DNA of 64,000 bases from Rhodopseudomonas palustris (GTDB lineage: Bacteria > Pseudomonadota > Alphaproteobacteria > Rhizobiales > Xanthobacteraceae), in the NCBI RefSeq assembly GCF_013415845.1, contig NZ_CP058907.1, forward strand, positions 3,906,001-3,970,000, in the 5' to 3' direction. The position numbers and the translations under genes are program-made. Each line of letters begins with the position of its first letter. The stretch's first letter is position 1. Shown here piece by piece: positions 9,832-20,400 of this stretch. The notes below the pieces were generated by a model. It made no database searches, had not been told where the DNA came from, and was given only the letters and a program-made list of their open reading frames with translations.

Positions 9832-11424
9832 TCAATGCCCCCCGCCGCCCGCCGCGGCCATCGGGTTGGCCGGCTTGGCGAGCAGGAACACCAGCGTGCT
9901 GAGTCCGAGGTAGAACACCGTCAGCAGGAAGAAGGCGTCGCCGTAGCTCATCACCACGGCCTGACGGTGGACGATCGCGGTGAGCTGTTTCAGCGCCATC
10001 ATCGAGGCATCGCCCATGCCCTGGAAGCGCTGGGTGAAGGTGTTGAGCAGCTCGATCGCCTGGGCGTTGCCCCAGTTCACCTTGTCGTGCAGCCGCGAGA
10101 TGTGCAGGTCGGTGCGGCCGTCGAGGATGGTGTTGATCAGCGCCAGCCCGAGCGCGCCGCCGAGATTGCGGGTCAGGTTGAACAGGCCGGAGGCGTTCTT
10201 GACCCGGTGCGGCGGCAGCGTTCCGAGCGCGATGTTGTTGACTGGTACCATCGCCATCATCATGCCGACGCCGCGGAAGATCTGCGGCCACAGCAGCTCG
10301 TAGAAATCGAAGTCGCGCGTGATCCAGGTCATCTGCCAGGTGCCGCCGGCGAACAGGATCAGGCCGATGGCGATCAGGATCCGCATGTCGACCAGCGCCA
10401 TCAGCCGGCCGACGAGTGGCGCGGTGCAGAACATCGCGATGCCGGAGACGAACATCGTCTCGCCGATCATCAACGCGCTGTAGCCGCGCACTTCGGCGAG
10501 ATAGCGCGGGTAGATGTAGGTCAGGCCGTACAGCCCGATGCCGACGCAGAACTGGAACATGCAGCCGATCGCGAAGTTGCGGTCGGTGAAGGCGCGGATG
10601 TCGACGATCGGCTCGCGCGCGGTCAGCACCCGCCAGAAGAACGCCACCGCCGAGACCGCGCAGACGATCGCGAAAATGAAGATCGACTCGTCGTTGAACC
10701 AGTCGTTGCGCGGGCCCTCTTCCAGCACGTATTCGAGCGAGCCGAGAAAGCCGGCCATGAAGCCGAGGCCCCACCAGTCGAAATGATCGAGCAGCTCGTA
10801 ATGCGGCTCGTCGAAATCAACCAGCGCCAGCACGCCGATGGTGATGCCGATGCCGGGCACGATGTTAATGAAGAACAGCCAGTGCCACGACATCAGGTCG
10901 GTGATGTAGCCGCCGACCGTGGGCCCGATGGTCGGCGCCAGCGTCGCGACGAGACCAATGATCGGGCCGACCATGTTGAACTTGCTGCGCGGAAACACCG
11001 TGTAGGCCGAGGCGAACACGGTCGGGATCATGCCAGCGCCGAGAAAGCCCTGGATCGCGCGCCACACGATCATCTCGGCGATCGACGAGGTGAAGCCGCA
11101 CATCAGGCTGGCGAAAGTGAAGCCGGCGGCCGAGATCGCGAACAGATTTCGGGTGCCGAGCGCGCGCGACAGGAAGCCGGACAGAGGGATCGCGATCACT
11201 TCGGCGATCAGATACGCGGTCTGCACCCACGAGACTTCGGACGACGACGCCGACAGACCGGCCTGGATTTCGGAGAGCGATGCCGAGACGATCTGGATGT
11301 CCAGGATCGACATGAACATCCCGAATACCATGATCAGAAACGCGATCAGGCGTGTCGCCGGGACGTGCTCGGACGGTTCGGCGGGCGCCGCGATCGGTGT
11401 ATCTGCCGTGGTTGTCGCGGACAT
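9832..11424 (-). CDS. emrB: DHA2-family multidrug efflux permease (EmrB/QacA type)
   Basis: Proton-driven drug exporter of the inner membrane. The 530 residues contain about 14 hydrophobic helices as expected for DHA2. MFS signatures include the first-helix LDIQIVSASLSEI, the loop SGFLSRALGTRNLF, and motif C-like GPTVGGYI. It is downstream of an emrA/HlyD-type gene on the same strand (150-bp gap with a repeat), and the pair probably forms a tripartite pump with an outer-membrane protein encoded elsewhere. Substrate is unknown. The emrB symbol is by family. Confidence 0.9.
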   Translation of the reverse strand: MSATTTADTPIAAPAEPSEHVPATRLIAFLIMVFGMFMSILDIQIVSASLSEIQAGLSASSSEVSWVQTAYLIAEVIAIPLSGFLSRALGTRNLFAISAAGFTFASLMCGFTSSIAEMIVWRAIQGFLGAGMIPTVFASAYTVFPRSKFNMVGPIIGLVATLAPTIGPTVGGYITDLMSWHWLFFINIVPGIGITIGVLALVDFDEPHYELLDHFDWWGLGFMAGFLGSLEYVLEEGPRNDWFNDESIFIFAIVCAVSAVAFFWRVLTAREPIVDIRAFTDRNFAIGCMFQFCVGIGLYGLTYIYPRYLAEVRGYSALMIGETMFVSGIAMFCTAPLVGRLMALVDMRILIAIGLILFAGGTWQMTWITRDFDFYELLWPQIFRGVGMMMAMVPVNNIALGTLPPHRVKNASGLFNLTRNLGGALGLALINTILDGRTDLHISRLHDKVNWGNAQAIELLNTFTQRFQGMGDASMMALKQLTAIVHRQAVVMSYGDAFFLLTVFYLGLSTLVFLLAKPANPMAAAGGGGH

Positions 11425-11478
11425 CGCTAAGTTCTCAGCGCCAGGCCTGAGGGGCCGTCAATCATCAAACAGAATTTC

Positions 11479-11560
11479 CGTCATTGCGCGAGAAGCGAAG
11501 CAATCCAGGACTCGGTGCACGGGGCTGGATGGCTTGGTCGCTTTGCTCCTCGCAACAACG
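11479..11560. repeat. Palindromic intergenic repeat (CGTCATTGCG family)
   Basis: Begins CGTCATTGCGCGAGAAGCGA and ends in the approximate inverse CTCCTCGCAACAACG, forming one long imperfect hairpin between emrA and emrB. A better-preserved copy lies at 31833-31913. Repeats of this kind between cistrons may affect mRNA stability. Confidence 0.7.
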
Positions 11561-11574
11561 CTGACAGAAAAGAA

Positions 11575-12843
11575 TTACTTGGCGTCGCCGGTCCGGGTAT
11601 CGACGTCGACATAGACCGACATGCCGGCGCGCAGCAGCCCTTCGCGCGCCACGTCGGCGGGCACGCGAATCCGAACCGGGACGCGCTGCACGATCTTGGT
11701 GAAGTTGCCGGTGGCGTTGTCGGGCGGCAGCAGGGTGAACACCTGCCCGGCCGCCGGCGCCAGGCTGTCGACGGTGCCTTCGATCTTGCGGCTGGAGAAC
11801 GCGTCGACCGAGATGCCGACCTTCTGGCCGGGCTTCAGCCGGCGCAGCTGCGTTTCCTTGAAGTTGGCGTCGATATAGACGCCGTCGAGCGGCACGATGT
11901 TGGCGAGCCGCTGGCCGGCATTGATGTAGTCGCCGACATTGACCAGGCGGTTGGAGAACACGCCGGTCACCGGCGCGCGCACATTGGTGAAAGCGAGATC
12001 GCGCTCGGCCTTCGCCAGCGCGCTCTGCAGCTCGATGAGCTGGGCGCGGGCTTCGGCCTGCTGCGCCTTGGTCACTTCGACATTGTCGCGCGCCGCGTCG
12101 TAGGCAGCTTTGGCGGCGGCCACCGAGGCGACGGTCTGGTCGCGGCTGGCCTGCGAGGTTTCGAACACCGCGCGCGAGGCGAAGCCCTTGGTGGAGAGCG
12201 CCTGCTGGCGATCGAAATCGAGGTCGGCGCGCTTGGCGGCGGCTTCAGCGGAGGCGAGCTGCGCCTGCGCCTGCTCCACTGCGCTCTGCTGCGCGACGAT
12301 CTGCCGGCCGATCCGGGCGATGGTGGCTTCCTGGGTGGCGATCTTGGCGCGCGCGGAGTCGACCGCGATCTTGTAGTCGCCGTCGTCGATCCGGAACACG
12401 ACGTCGCCGGCCTTCACCTCGGAATTGTCGCGCGGCAGGATCGCGGCGATGTGGCCGGACACGCGGGCGCCGAGCGTGGTGTTGTTGGCGCGGACATAGG
12501 CATCGTCGGTGCCGACCATGAAACGGCCGACCAGCATGTACTGCGTGCCGAAGTAACCGATCGCGGCCAGCGCCGCGATGCCGACGCCGATCAGCACGAA
12601 CTTCTTCTTGCTCGGCGGCTTGGCGGCCGCGCCCGGACGCGCGGCAGGCGCCACCGGCTCGGACTCGGCGTCGGGCTCGGGCGGATCGGCGAGCTTCAGC
12701 GTCGAGGGATCTTCCAGCAGCGAGCGCAGCGCCTCGGCCTGCGACGGCACAGCCGGATGCGGCGGTGCGCCGGCCGCCGCTACGGCCTCCCCGTTCTCCG
12801 GCTCGGAGCGCAGCACGCGGGCAGCTTGGTCGCGTCCGGACAT
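11575..12843 (-). CDS. emrA: HlyD/EmrA-family membrane fusion protein
   Basis: Periplasmic adaptor that links an inner-membrane exporter to an outer-membrane channel. The 422 residues comprise an acidic/Pro-rich cytoplasmic N-terminus, one membrane helix (about residues 80-102, FVLIGVGIAALAAIGYF), a split biotinyl-lipoyl domain (TDDAYVRANNTTLGARVSG ... VRAPVTGVFSNRLVNVGDYI), a long coiled-coil hairpin rich in Ala/Gln, and a beta-barrel C-terminus. It is the first gene of the emrAB operon, divergent from the TetR gene. Confidence 0.92.
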   Translation of the reverse strand: MSGRDQAARVLRSEPENGEAVAAAGAPPHPAVPSQAEALRSLLEDPSTLKLADPPEPDAESEPVAPAARPGAAAKPPSKKKFVLIGVGIAALAAIGYFGTQYMLVGRFMVGTDDAYVRANNTTLGARVSGHIAAILPRDNSEVKAGDVVFRIDDGDYKIAVDSARAKIATQEATIARIGRQIVAQQSAVEQAQAQLASAEAAAKRADLDFDRQQALSTKGFASRAVFETSQASRDQTVASVAAAKAAYDAARDNVEVTKAQQAEARAQLIELQSALAKAERDLAFTNVRAPVTGVFSNRLVNVGDYINAGQRLANIVPLDGVYIDANFKETQLRRLKPGQKVGISVDAFSSRKIEGTVDSLAPAAGQVFTLLPPDNATGNFTKIVQRVPVRIRVPADVAREGLLRAGMSVYVDVDTRTGDAK

Positions 12844-12921
12844 CGGGTTCTCCTGAACTCAGCTCGCACGACAAATGAGCCAGCCGGGCTGGTAGCCCTG
12901 GCAGGTTATCCAGAACTACCA

Positions 12922-12942
12922 TTGACCGAACGGTTCGGTCAA
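12922..12942. promoter_or_regulatory. TetR-family operator between emrA and the TetR gene
   Basis: A perfect 21-bp palindrome: arms TTGACCGAAC and GTTCGGTCAA around a single central G. It lies in the divergent promoter region, about 80 bases from both start codons, which is the expected place for the neighbouring TetR repressor to control emrAB and itself. The left arm also reads as a TTGACC -35-like element. Binding is inferred from position and symmetry. Confidence 0.85.
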
Positions 12943-13024
12943 CTTAACTTCACGGCACCAGGGTAGCAGGTGTGCGTTTCCGCCCTCGTTCCACTCCCAT
13001 GATTTTGCAGGACAGGCTGAACCA

Positions 13025-13690
13025 ATGGTTGCACCCACATCGGCGGCGGCGATTCACAGCGACGACGACAGCGCCAAGCGGCGCCAAATCCTCGACGGTG
13101 CCCGCGCGGTGTTTCTGGAGTTCGGCTTCGACGGCGCCAGCATGGGCGAGATCGCCCGCGCCGCCGGCGTCTCCAAGGGCACGCTTTATGTGTACTTCGC
13201 CGACAAGAATTCGCTGTTCTGCGAGATCGTCGAGCAGGAGAGCTTGGCGCAGGGGATGCTGTCGTTCGAATTCGTTCCCGATCGGGACATCGAAGCGACG
13301 TTGCGCGCGTTCGGCAACGCCTATATCGCACTGATCTGCAATCCGCGCGGCGCCTCGGCAATCCGCACCGTGATGGCGATCGCGGAGCGAATGCCGGAGA
13401 TCGGACGGCGCTACTACGAGCGGGTGATCGCCAACACCATCGGCCGGTTCGGGCGCTATCTGCAGGCCCAGGTCGCGGCCGGCGTCCTTCAGATCGACAA
13501 CTGCGACCTCGCCGCCGCGCAATTCATGCAGGCCTGTCAGGCAACGTTGTTTCTGCCGTTCATCTTCCAGACGTCGGAGCCGCCCTCACCCGCGCGGATC
13601 GCCGGCGTGGTCGACAGCGCCACCGCGCTGTTCCTCGCGGCCTATCGGGCGCCGAAAGCCGGCGGCTCGAACGAACTGTCGTTCGACTAA
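13025..13690 (+). CDS. TetR-family transcriptional repressor of the emrAB operon
   Basis: The 221-residue protein has a typical N-terminal helix-turn-helix (about residues 18-64): GARAVFLEFGFDGASMGEIARAAGVSKGTLYVYF with the recognition helix SKGTLYVYFADK. The C-terminal ligand-binding domain is divergent. It is transcribed away from emrA across a perfect palindrome, so local control of the efflux pump is likely. Its 3' end overlaps the convergent extensin-like gene by 4 bases. Confidence 0.92.
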   Translation: MVAPTSAAAIHSDDDSAKRRQILDGARAVFLEFGFDGASMGEIARAAGVSKGTLYVYFADKNSLFCEIVEQESLAQGMLSFEFVPDRDIEATLRAFGNAYIALICNPRGASAIRTVMAIAERMPEIGRRYYERVIANTIGRFGRYLQAQVAAGVLQIDNCDLAAAQFMQACQATLFLPFIFQTSEPPSPARIAGVVDSATALFLAAYRAPKAGGSNELSFD

Positions 13691-14928
13691 TCGTCCTCGG
13701 CCTCGTCGCGATCGACCTTGTGGCGCGACGCGTTGCGGCCGATCGAGCCGGTGACGCCGTTCCAGCCCGGCCCCGGCGACGCACTGCCCGCGTAAGGATT
13801 GCGCTGCTGCAGCCGCTGCGCGATCACTTCGCCGGACACCGCGGCCGGCTTGCAGATCGTGCGCTGGCTGCGCCGCCGCATCAGATCGACGTGAATGTGA
13901 TCGTAGTGATAGACGTTCGAGCCCGGCGCCAGCACCGTGGTGAACATCTGGCATGCCGAGTTCTGCACGTCGTGCAGGAACGCCTGCTCCTCCGGCAATC
14001 CGCGCCAGCCGCCCTTCACGGTGATGCGGCGGCCGTCGGCCAGCACGAAGGCGGCGATATCGAGCGCGTTGCCAAACGCGTGCTCGGAGATGTGGGCGTT
14101 CGGATTGCCGTTCATGCCGCGGCACGAATACGCGGAGATCTGCTTGATCTCGACCACGCGCACGCCGAACCAGCGCATCGCCGAGGGCTGCACCGACTCT
14201 GCGAGCCAGCGATCGAGCGCCGACACGATCGGACACGCCAGCGTCGCGGTCGGCTTGATCGCCACCGGCCCCACCGAGCCGGTGATGCCGCCTTGCTGGC
14301 CCGGGCCGAGCCGCGGCAGCGGCCGCTCCGCTTCGCCGGGATAGCCGCCCTGCGGCGCAGCGCCGCGCGGATAGCCGGTGACGTTCTCGGCCGGCGGACG
14401 CTCGGCGGACGGCTCGCCTTCCGGCGGCAGTTCGATATCGTCCTGAGCCGGCCCCACACCCGGCGCATTCAGCGACACCGGCGCTTTGCCGTAGCCGCCT
14501 TGCGGCGCGCCGTAGCCGGTCTGCGGCTGTGCGCCGTAGTTCGGCGCGCGCGCCGGCGGTTCGGCATAGCCACGTTGAGGTGTCGCGTAGTTCGGTTGCG
14601 GCTGGCCGCCCGGCCAGCGCGGCTGGCTTTGGCCGGCACCGCCGATCGCACCCGGCGGACGCAGATCGTCGGCAAAGCCGATCGCGCCGGTTTCGCCGAG
14701 CGCCGCCACCTTCAGCGGAAACTCGGCACCACACACACCAGGGCCTGAGATCGGATCGATCCGGACCAGATCCGGTCCTTCGCGGACCACGCCGGATTTC
14801 AAGCACGCGATCTCGGCCTCGGCTCGCCACGGTTCGCGCTCGGCGGTCTGAAACAGACCGCGACCGCAACCCGCGAGAGAGACGAGGACGAAGGAGCCGA
14901 CGAGATACAAACGAACTCCGCGCGTCAT
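13687..14928 (-). CDS. Extensin-like C-terminal domain lipoprotein
   Basis: Starting at 14928 the 413-residue protein has a lipoprotein signal ending LVSLAGC, so a lipid-anchored envelope protein is likely. A long Pro/Gly/Gln/Tyr-rich low-complexity region (about residues 90-230, with repeated GYGAPQGGY-like units) precedes an extensin_C domain. That domain has an M15-peptidase-like pattern, SEHAFGNALDIA and YHYDHIHVDL, whose His/Asp residues could bind zinc. A role on peptidoglycan is inferred. An upstream in-frame ATG at 14994 would add 22 residues before the signal peptide. Confidence 0.85.
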   Translation of the reverse strand: MTRGVRLYLVGSFVLVSLAGCGRGLFQTAEREPWRAEAEIACLKSGVVREGPDLVRIDPISGPGVCGAEFPLKVAALGETGAIGFADDLRPPGAIGGAGQSQPRWPGGQPQPNYATPQRGYAEPPARAPNYGAQPQTGYGAPQGGYGKAPVSLNAPGVGPAQDDIELPPEGEPSAERPPAENVTGYPRGAAPQGGYPGEAERPLPRLGPGQQGGITGSVGPVAIKPTATLACPIVSALDRWLAESVQPSAMRWFGVRVVEIKQISAYSCRGMNGNPNAHISEHAFGNALDIAAFVLADGRRITVKGGWRGLPEEQAFLHDVQNSACQMFTTVLAPGSNVYHYDHIHVDLMRRRSQRTICKPAAVSGEVIAQRLQQRNPYAGSASPGPGWNGVTGSIGRNASRHKVDRDEAEDD

Positions 14929-15051
14929 GCGCGCACAGTCCACCAATCTGATTAAAGAGAATTGAACGGTATTGGGCGAGGTTTTCTTAACCATAAGAGG
15001 AGCGCGGAACGTCGTATCCCGCAGCGCCTCACTGTCGCCGTCGCCGCCTGA

Positions 15052-17007
15052 TCAGGCGGCGCGGACTTCGCGCAGGAAGGTGTCCACCTGAGTCTTCAGT
15101 GCCTCGCCGCTGCGCGACAATTCGGACGCGGATTCGACCACCTGTCCGGCCGCCACGCCGGTCTCGCGCGCCGCTTCGTTGACGCCCGAGATGTTGCTGG
15201 AGACTTCCGTGGTCGAGCGCGCGGACTCGGCAACGTTGTGGGCGATCTCGCGCGTCGCCGCGCTCTGTTCGCGCACCGCGCTGGCGATCGCGGTAGCGAT
15301 CTCGTTGATCTGAGCCACCGTGCCGGTGATGCCTTCGATCGCCTGCACCGACGATTGCGTCGCCTGCTGGATCGAGTTGATCTGGGTGGTGATCTCCTCG
15401 GTCGCCTTCGAGGTCTGCTCGGCGAGCGCCTTCACTTCGGCGGCGACCACTGCGAAACCGCGGCCGGCGTCACCGGCGCGCGCCGCTTCGATGGTGGCGT
15501 TGAGCGCCAGCAGGTTGGTCTGCGAAGCGATGTCGCTGATCAGCGTCACCACCTCGCCGATCTTCTGCGCGGCCTCGGCGAGACTGCGCACCTCTTCATT
15601 GGTGCGGCCGGCCTGAGTGGCCGCCTCGCCGGCGACCCGCGCCGACTGATCGACCCGGTTGCCGATCTCGGTGATCGATGCATCGAGCTCTTCGACCGCC
15701 GCTGCAACGGCCTGGGCATTGGACGTCGCCTGCTGCGAGGCTGCGGTCGCGGCCACCAGCCGGCGCTCGGATTCCCTTGCGGTGCCGACCATCGAGTCCG
15801 CGGTGCCGCGCAGCTCGGTCGCGGCCGAGCCGACCAGTTCAACCACGCTGCCGACGCCGGTTTCGAACCGCGCCGCGAGTTCGTGCATCGCCTTGCGGCG
15901 CTCGGTTTCGTGGGTGATCCGCTGCTCGTCCTGCGCGGCACGCAGCCGGCCGGTTTCGATCAGCCCCTCTTTGAACACTTCGACCGCCTGGGCCATCAAG
16001 CCGATCTCATCGCTCCGCCCCCGGCCCGGCACCTCGACGTCGTGACGGCCGCTGCTGATGTCGCGCATCGCATTGCCAAGCGCCTGGATCGGCTTGGCCA
16101 TGCTGCGGCCGAGCCATACGGCGATCGCCGCGGCGGCCAGCACGGCGGCGATCGCCGCGAACGCGAGCCACTGCATCGATTGCCGTTCCAGCGCCGCATA
16201 GGCGCTGGCATCGCGCGCGATCATCAGCACCGCAACCGGCTCGCCGGAGAAGCGCTTGAGTGGGCCGAACGTGGTGGCGATCGCCTTGCCGTCGGCCTCG
16301 CCCTTCTCGATCATCAGCTCGCCGCCGAACGCACGGCGCAGCGTCGCCAGATCGGTGACGGGATTGGGCAGGCTCGAGGCGATCACATTGGTCTTGTCGC
16401 CGTTGATCTGCAGGATCGCGACGTCGACGCCGAACCGCGCCTTCATCCGCTCGACGAACGCCTTGCCGAACGGCGCGCCGATATCGACGGTGCCGATCAC
16501 CTTGCCGTCCTCGACCATCGGCGTGGTGCCGAACACCGTGAGATTGTCGAGCCCCGGCTCGATGCCGCCGACGGCCTTGCCGGTGGTCATCGCCTGCACC
16601 ACCATGGCGCGCCGCCCCGACACGTCGTCGCCGAAGGTCTTGGGATTGTGGATACGCACCAGCGTCGTCGCCGGCGGCACCTGGATCGTGTACAGCGACA
16701 GCCCGCGTAGCGTGGTCAGGTCGCGGCCTTCCTTGAGCAGCTTCATCAGCCCGTCGCGGTCGCTCGCCTTGGTGAGCTCACGCAGCGGCGGCAGCGCCGC
16801 CAGCACATCGCTGAGCGCCAGCGTGGTTCGGGTCTCGGCCTCGGTCGCCGCGGTGATGTTGGCGAAATCGGCGCGTAGCTCGCGCTCAAGCGCAACATCG
16901 ATCGTCGCCTTCTGGCGCCAAACGCTGAAGCCAGCGAGTACGACACAGGAGCCGATCGCCACCAGCGTGATGGCCACGATCATCCGGGCCGAAATCGATT
17001 TGAGCAT
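15052..17007 (-). CDS. Methyl-accepting chemotaxis protein with periplasmic Cache-type sensor
   Basis: Chemoreceptor of 651 residues: N-terminal membrane helix (about 10-28), a periplasmic ligand domain (about 30-275) resembling a single Cache/sCache domain ([30 protein letters not shown]), a second helix (about 278-297), HAMP, and a cytoplasmic signalling domain with the hairpin core [19 protein letters not shown]. Gln/Glu pairs in the flanking coiled coils are candidate methylation sites. It is a single gene with no chemotaxis operon around it. Ligand unknown. Confidence 0.94.
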   Translation of the reverse strand: MLKSISARMIVAITLVAIGSCVVLAGFSVWRQKATIDVALERELRADFANITAATEAETRTTLALSDVLAALPPLRELTKASDRDGLMKLLKEGRDLTTLRGLSLYTIQVPPATTLVRIHNPKTFGDDVSGRRAMVVQAMTTGKAVGGIEPGLDNLTVFGTTPMVEDGKVIGTVDIGAPFGKAFVERMKARFGVDVAILQINGDKTNVIASSLPNPVTDLATLRRAFGGELMIEKGEADGKAIATTFGPLKRFSGEPVAVLMIARDASAYAALERQSMQWLAFAAIAAVLAAAAIAVWLGRSMAKPIQALGNAMRDISSGRHDVEVPGRGRSDEIGLMAQAVEVFKEGLIETGRLRAAQDEQRITHETERRKAMHELAARFETGVGSVVELVGSAATELRGTADSMVGTARESERRLVAATAASQQATSNAQAVAAAVEELDASITEIGNRVDQSARVAGEAATQAGRTNEEVRSLAEAAQKIGEVVTLISDIASQTNLLALNATIEAARAGDAGRGFAVVAAEVKALAEQTSKATEEITTQINSIQQATQSSVQAIEGITGTVAQINEIATAIASAVREQSAATREIAHNVAESARSTTEVSSNISGVNEAARETGVAAGQVVESASELSRSGEALKTQVDTFLREVRAA

Positions 17008-17100
17008 TCCGCAGTCCCTTTTCTAGGCATTTGCGCGGTTGAACCGCAGCAGCCTCACACCTACCGGCAAGGGAACAAGAAGCGGTTAATACCTGCCTAC

Positions 17101-17116
17101 CTCGTAAAATTACGAG
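17101..17116. promoter_or_regulatory. Inverted repeat upstream of the chemoreceptor gene
   Basis: CTCGTAA-AA-TTACGAG is a perfect inverted repeat in the 193-bp region between the divergent chemoreceptor gene and the 79-aa gene. It could be a regulator binding site; no cognate regulator is nearby. Confidence 0.4.
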
Positions 17117-17200
17117 TTCCGGCCGCCCCGGTAAGGTTGACCGGTTAGGTTAAGACCGTAATCGCGTTGACCCCATCGGCCCGCTTGGTCAACTAACCGC

Positions 17201-17440
17201 ATGATCAAGGACGACGACTACGAACTCGACGATTGCGGCAACCGCGTGCTGATCGGGCTGACGGCGGAGGAAACCGCCGAGTATTTTCGCCTCGAGGAAA
17301 TTATCAGCAAGAGCATGCCGCTGCCCCAGGTCACGCGCGACGAATGGTACCGGCCTGAAGATCGCCGCTGGCTCGAGCTGTACGAGAAGCACGAATCCGC
17401 CCGCCGGCCGTTCCTCAAGAGCAGCAAGACCATGCATTGA
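17201..17440 (+). CDS. Conserved small acidic hypothetical protein
   Basis: A 79-residue protein starting MIKDDDYELDDCGNRVLIGL. It is rich in acidic and aromatic residues, has no membrane helix or signal peptide and no catalytic motif I recognise. The coding character (third-position GC, normal residue mix) and the clear ATG support a real gene, divergent from the chemoreceptor. Function unknown. Confidence 0.65.
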   Translation: MIKDDDYELDDCGNRVLIGLTAEETAEYFRLEEIISKSMPLPQVTRDEWYRPEDRRWLELYEKHESARRPFLKSSKTMH

Positions 17441-17472
17441 GGCGCGCGGACTCTGGCCACGTGCCGGAGCGA

Positions 17473-20400
17473 TCACCACGCGTAGCGCAGCAGTCCCTTG
17501 CCGGCATAGCTGCGGGTCACGTCGGAGAACTCGCCTTCGAAGCTGGCGGCGACCGAGAAGCCGTTCAGCCAGCTCACTTCCGCCGACACCGTGGTCAGCG
17601 CAGCATCCCGCGCCGGCCGCGCGCCGTTCACCGCGAAGCTGGCGCCGGGCAGCGCCTGGAAGGTTGCTGCGACCGACCGTTCGACGTCGAAATCGTGCGC
17701 CCAGGCGGCGCGGCCGCGCAGTGTCAGCAGCGCGCCATCCAGCGCGAACGACCTGTCGGTCCGCAGGCCGAGCTCGCTACGCGTCGCGGTCACGGTCTTG
17801 GCCGCATAGCCGAGCGCGAACACGCCAGTTCCGCCCACAGCCTGCTCGGCATAGGCCGGCAGATCAAAGGCAGTCACTTGCGCGGCAGCGTACGGTGACA
17901 GACCAACACCGCCGATCACCGGGGCGATCCAGCGATGCCCGGCTTCGACCCGCGCGGAGTAAGCGTTGGCGTTGAAGTTGGCGCGGAGCTGATTGAGGCC
18001 GCCGATCGCGACAGTGCGTTCGGTGGTGATGTCCTGCCAGCCGTAGGCCGCCGCTGCGGTCAGGTAGCTCGCACCAAAACTGTGGCGGATGAAGCCGCCA
18101 ACCTGGATCAGATCCGACGTGCCCGAGCCGAGCCCGTTCGTCAGTCCGAACTGCGTGGCGCCGCCGGCCATGGCGAAGCCCGCGACGGTCTGCGGCGACA
18201 GCCAGTAGTCGGCACCTGCAGCAATGCCGGCGAGCCGGCTGGTTGCGGTGGAGGAGCCGAGCGAAGCATTGCCATCGGCGGTCTGCGCGCCGCCGAAGCC
18301 CGCGCCCCACACATTCCAATGCGGAACGAACCGCTCGGCAGCGCTCTTGGTGATCATCGCATAGGCGTCGGACGCCGAGCCGCGGGGCGTGCGATCCGCG
18401 AACCCCAACGGCCCCGACGCAGCATCCCGCGCACCGCGGCCGTTGCTCGACGGATCGGTCAATACGCCCATGAACTGGGTCATGGCACTGAACGTCGACT
18501 GCTGCGCGCCGGTCGCGGTCTCGCCCGACACGGCGCTGAGCCCGCTCGGATTCAGCGCGCCGAATACGATCGGGATGCTGCCGGTGCGCGCGAAGTAACC
18601 GCTCAGCGCATTGGCGACCTCCGTCTGGTTGCGGTTCAGGCCGCTGTTGATGTCCGGCGACGGACCGGGCGTGTAGTCGAGCACCAGATTGAGATAGGCA
18701 TTGTTGGAATCGTAGCCGAGGTTCGATCTGAAGCCGGACGGCAGATTGGTATTCACCAGCGTGCCGAAGGTGCCTACCACGCCGCCGGTCGCATTGACGA
18801 GAGTGTATTGCCGCTCGACATAGCCGCCGCTGGCGAACGACGCGTTCACCGTGGCGCCGCCGAGCGTGGCAGTGCCGCTGACGTTGACGCGGTCGGCGCT
18901 GCTCGGCGACAGCTCGACCATGTAGCTCGACGCCGCCGTGAACGTGAGGTTGCCGCTGACATTCAGCGTGCCGATCGAATTGCCGGGCGCCAGCGCGCCG
19001 CCGTTGATCAGCGTGGTGCCGACCGTGCCGTTGCCGCCGAGCGCTGCGCCGGCATTCACCGTCGTCAGCGACGACGAGGCGATCGAGCCGTTGACGCCGA
19101 GCGTGCCGGCTTCGACCGTGGTGGCGCCGGTGTAGCTGCTGACGCCGGTCAGCGACAGATTGCCGGCGCCGCGCTTGATCAGATTGCCGCCGCCTGAGAT
19201 CGCGCCGCCGAAGCTGGTCGCGTCGGAGCGATTGAAGGCGAGCGTGGCGTTGTTGGTGACGTCGCCGACGATCGAGCCCGAGGTGCCGCCGTCGCCGATC
19301 TGCAATGTGCCTCTGGAGACGGTGGTGCCCCCAGTGTAAGTATTGGTTCCGGTCATCGTGAAGACGCCAGTGCCGGCACTGCCGCCGAAGCTGATCAGAT
19401 TGCCGGTGCCGGAAATAGCGCCACTGAACGTATGGGCGTCGGAACGCGCGAATTCCAGCGTCCCGTTGTTGAGGACGTCGCCGACGATCGAGCCGCCGGT
19501 GCCCCCATTGCCGACCTGCAAGTAACCGCCGCTGATTGTCGTGCCGCCCGTATAGGTGTTGTCCCCGCCCAGGATCATCGCGTTATTGCCGAGCTTGGTG
19601 ACGCTGCCGCTGCCGGAGATCACGCCATTGAAGCCGATCGAGTCGAACCGATTGAACTGCAGCACGCCGTTGTTGACGACGTCGCCCACGATCGAGCCGC
19701 TGGTAGCGCCGTTGCCGACCCGCAGCGTGCCCGCCGAGATCGTCGTGCCGCCGGTGTAAGTGTTGTTGCCGAGCAGCGCTAGAATGCCGCCGCCAAGCTT
19801 GACTAATTGGCCGCTGCCGGAGATCACGCCGCCGAGGCTGGTGCCGTTGCTGCGGTTGACCGTCAGCGTCGCATTGTTGGTGATGTCGCCGGTGATCGAG
19901 CCGCTGATCCCGCCATTGCCGAGCTGCAGCGTTCCGCTCGAGATCGTGGTGCCGCCGGTGTAGAAACTGTCACCGGTCAGGGTCAGCATTCCAGTGCCGG
20001 TCTTGCCGAGCGCGAATTGTGCTCCGTTGTCGACGAACGTGCCTGAGAATTCCGTGGAGGTGTTCAGGCTGCCGACGGTCAGAGTCTGGACCGGAACCCC
20101 GCCCACCGCCGTCGCCTGAACGGTTCCACTGCCCGATAACGATCCGATCGAGATCGCCCCCGAGGTGGTCCGCAGCGCCAGATCCCCGCCATTACTGACG
20201 ACTGCCGCCGTTCCGCCCGACGAGGTCTCGCTGAAGATCAGTGTGCCGCCTGTATTTGTAATCGTCACATCGGCAGCCGTGCTGCTCCCCCGAAAATCGA
20301 TCTGACTGCTCGGACCGATCAGGAGCTGCTGCGTGGTGCCGGAATTGTTGACGATGCCGGCGCCGTTAAAATTAAGCTGGCCGCCGGACGCGACACCGAT

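Noticed and set aside
9835..11430. 531-codon open frame on the plus strand
   Set aside because: Antisense to emrB; the minus-strand product has about 14 membrane helices and MFS motifs, whereas the plus-strand one is a charged low-complexity sequence.
15238..16710. 490-codon open frame on the plus strand
   Set aside because: Antisense to the chemoreceptor gene, with His/Arg/Gly-rich low-complexity translation and no recognisable domain.
19110..19975. Regularly spaced repeats that could suggest a CRISPR array
   Set aside because: The units are about 204 bases, in frame, diverged and part of the autotransporter passenger.
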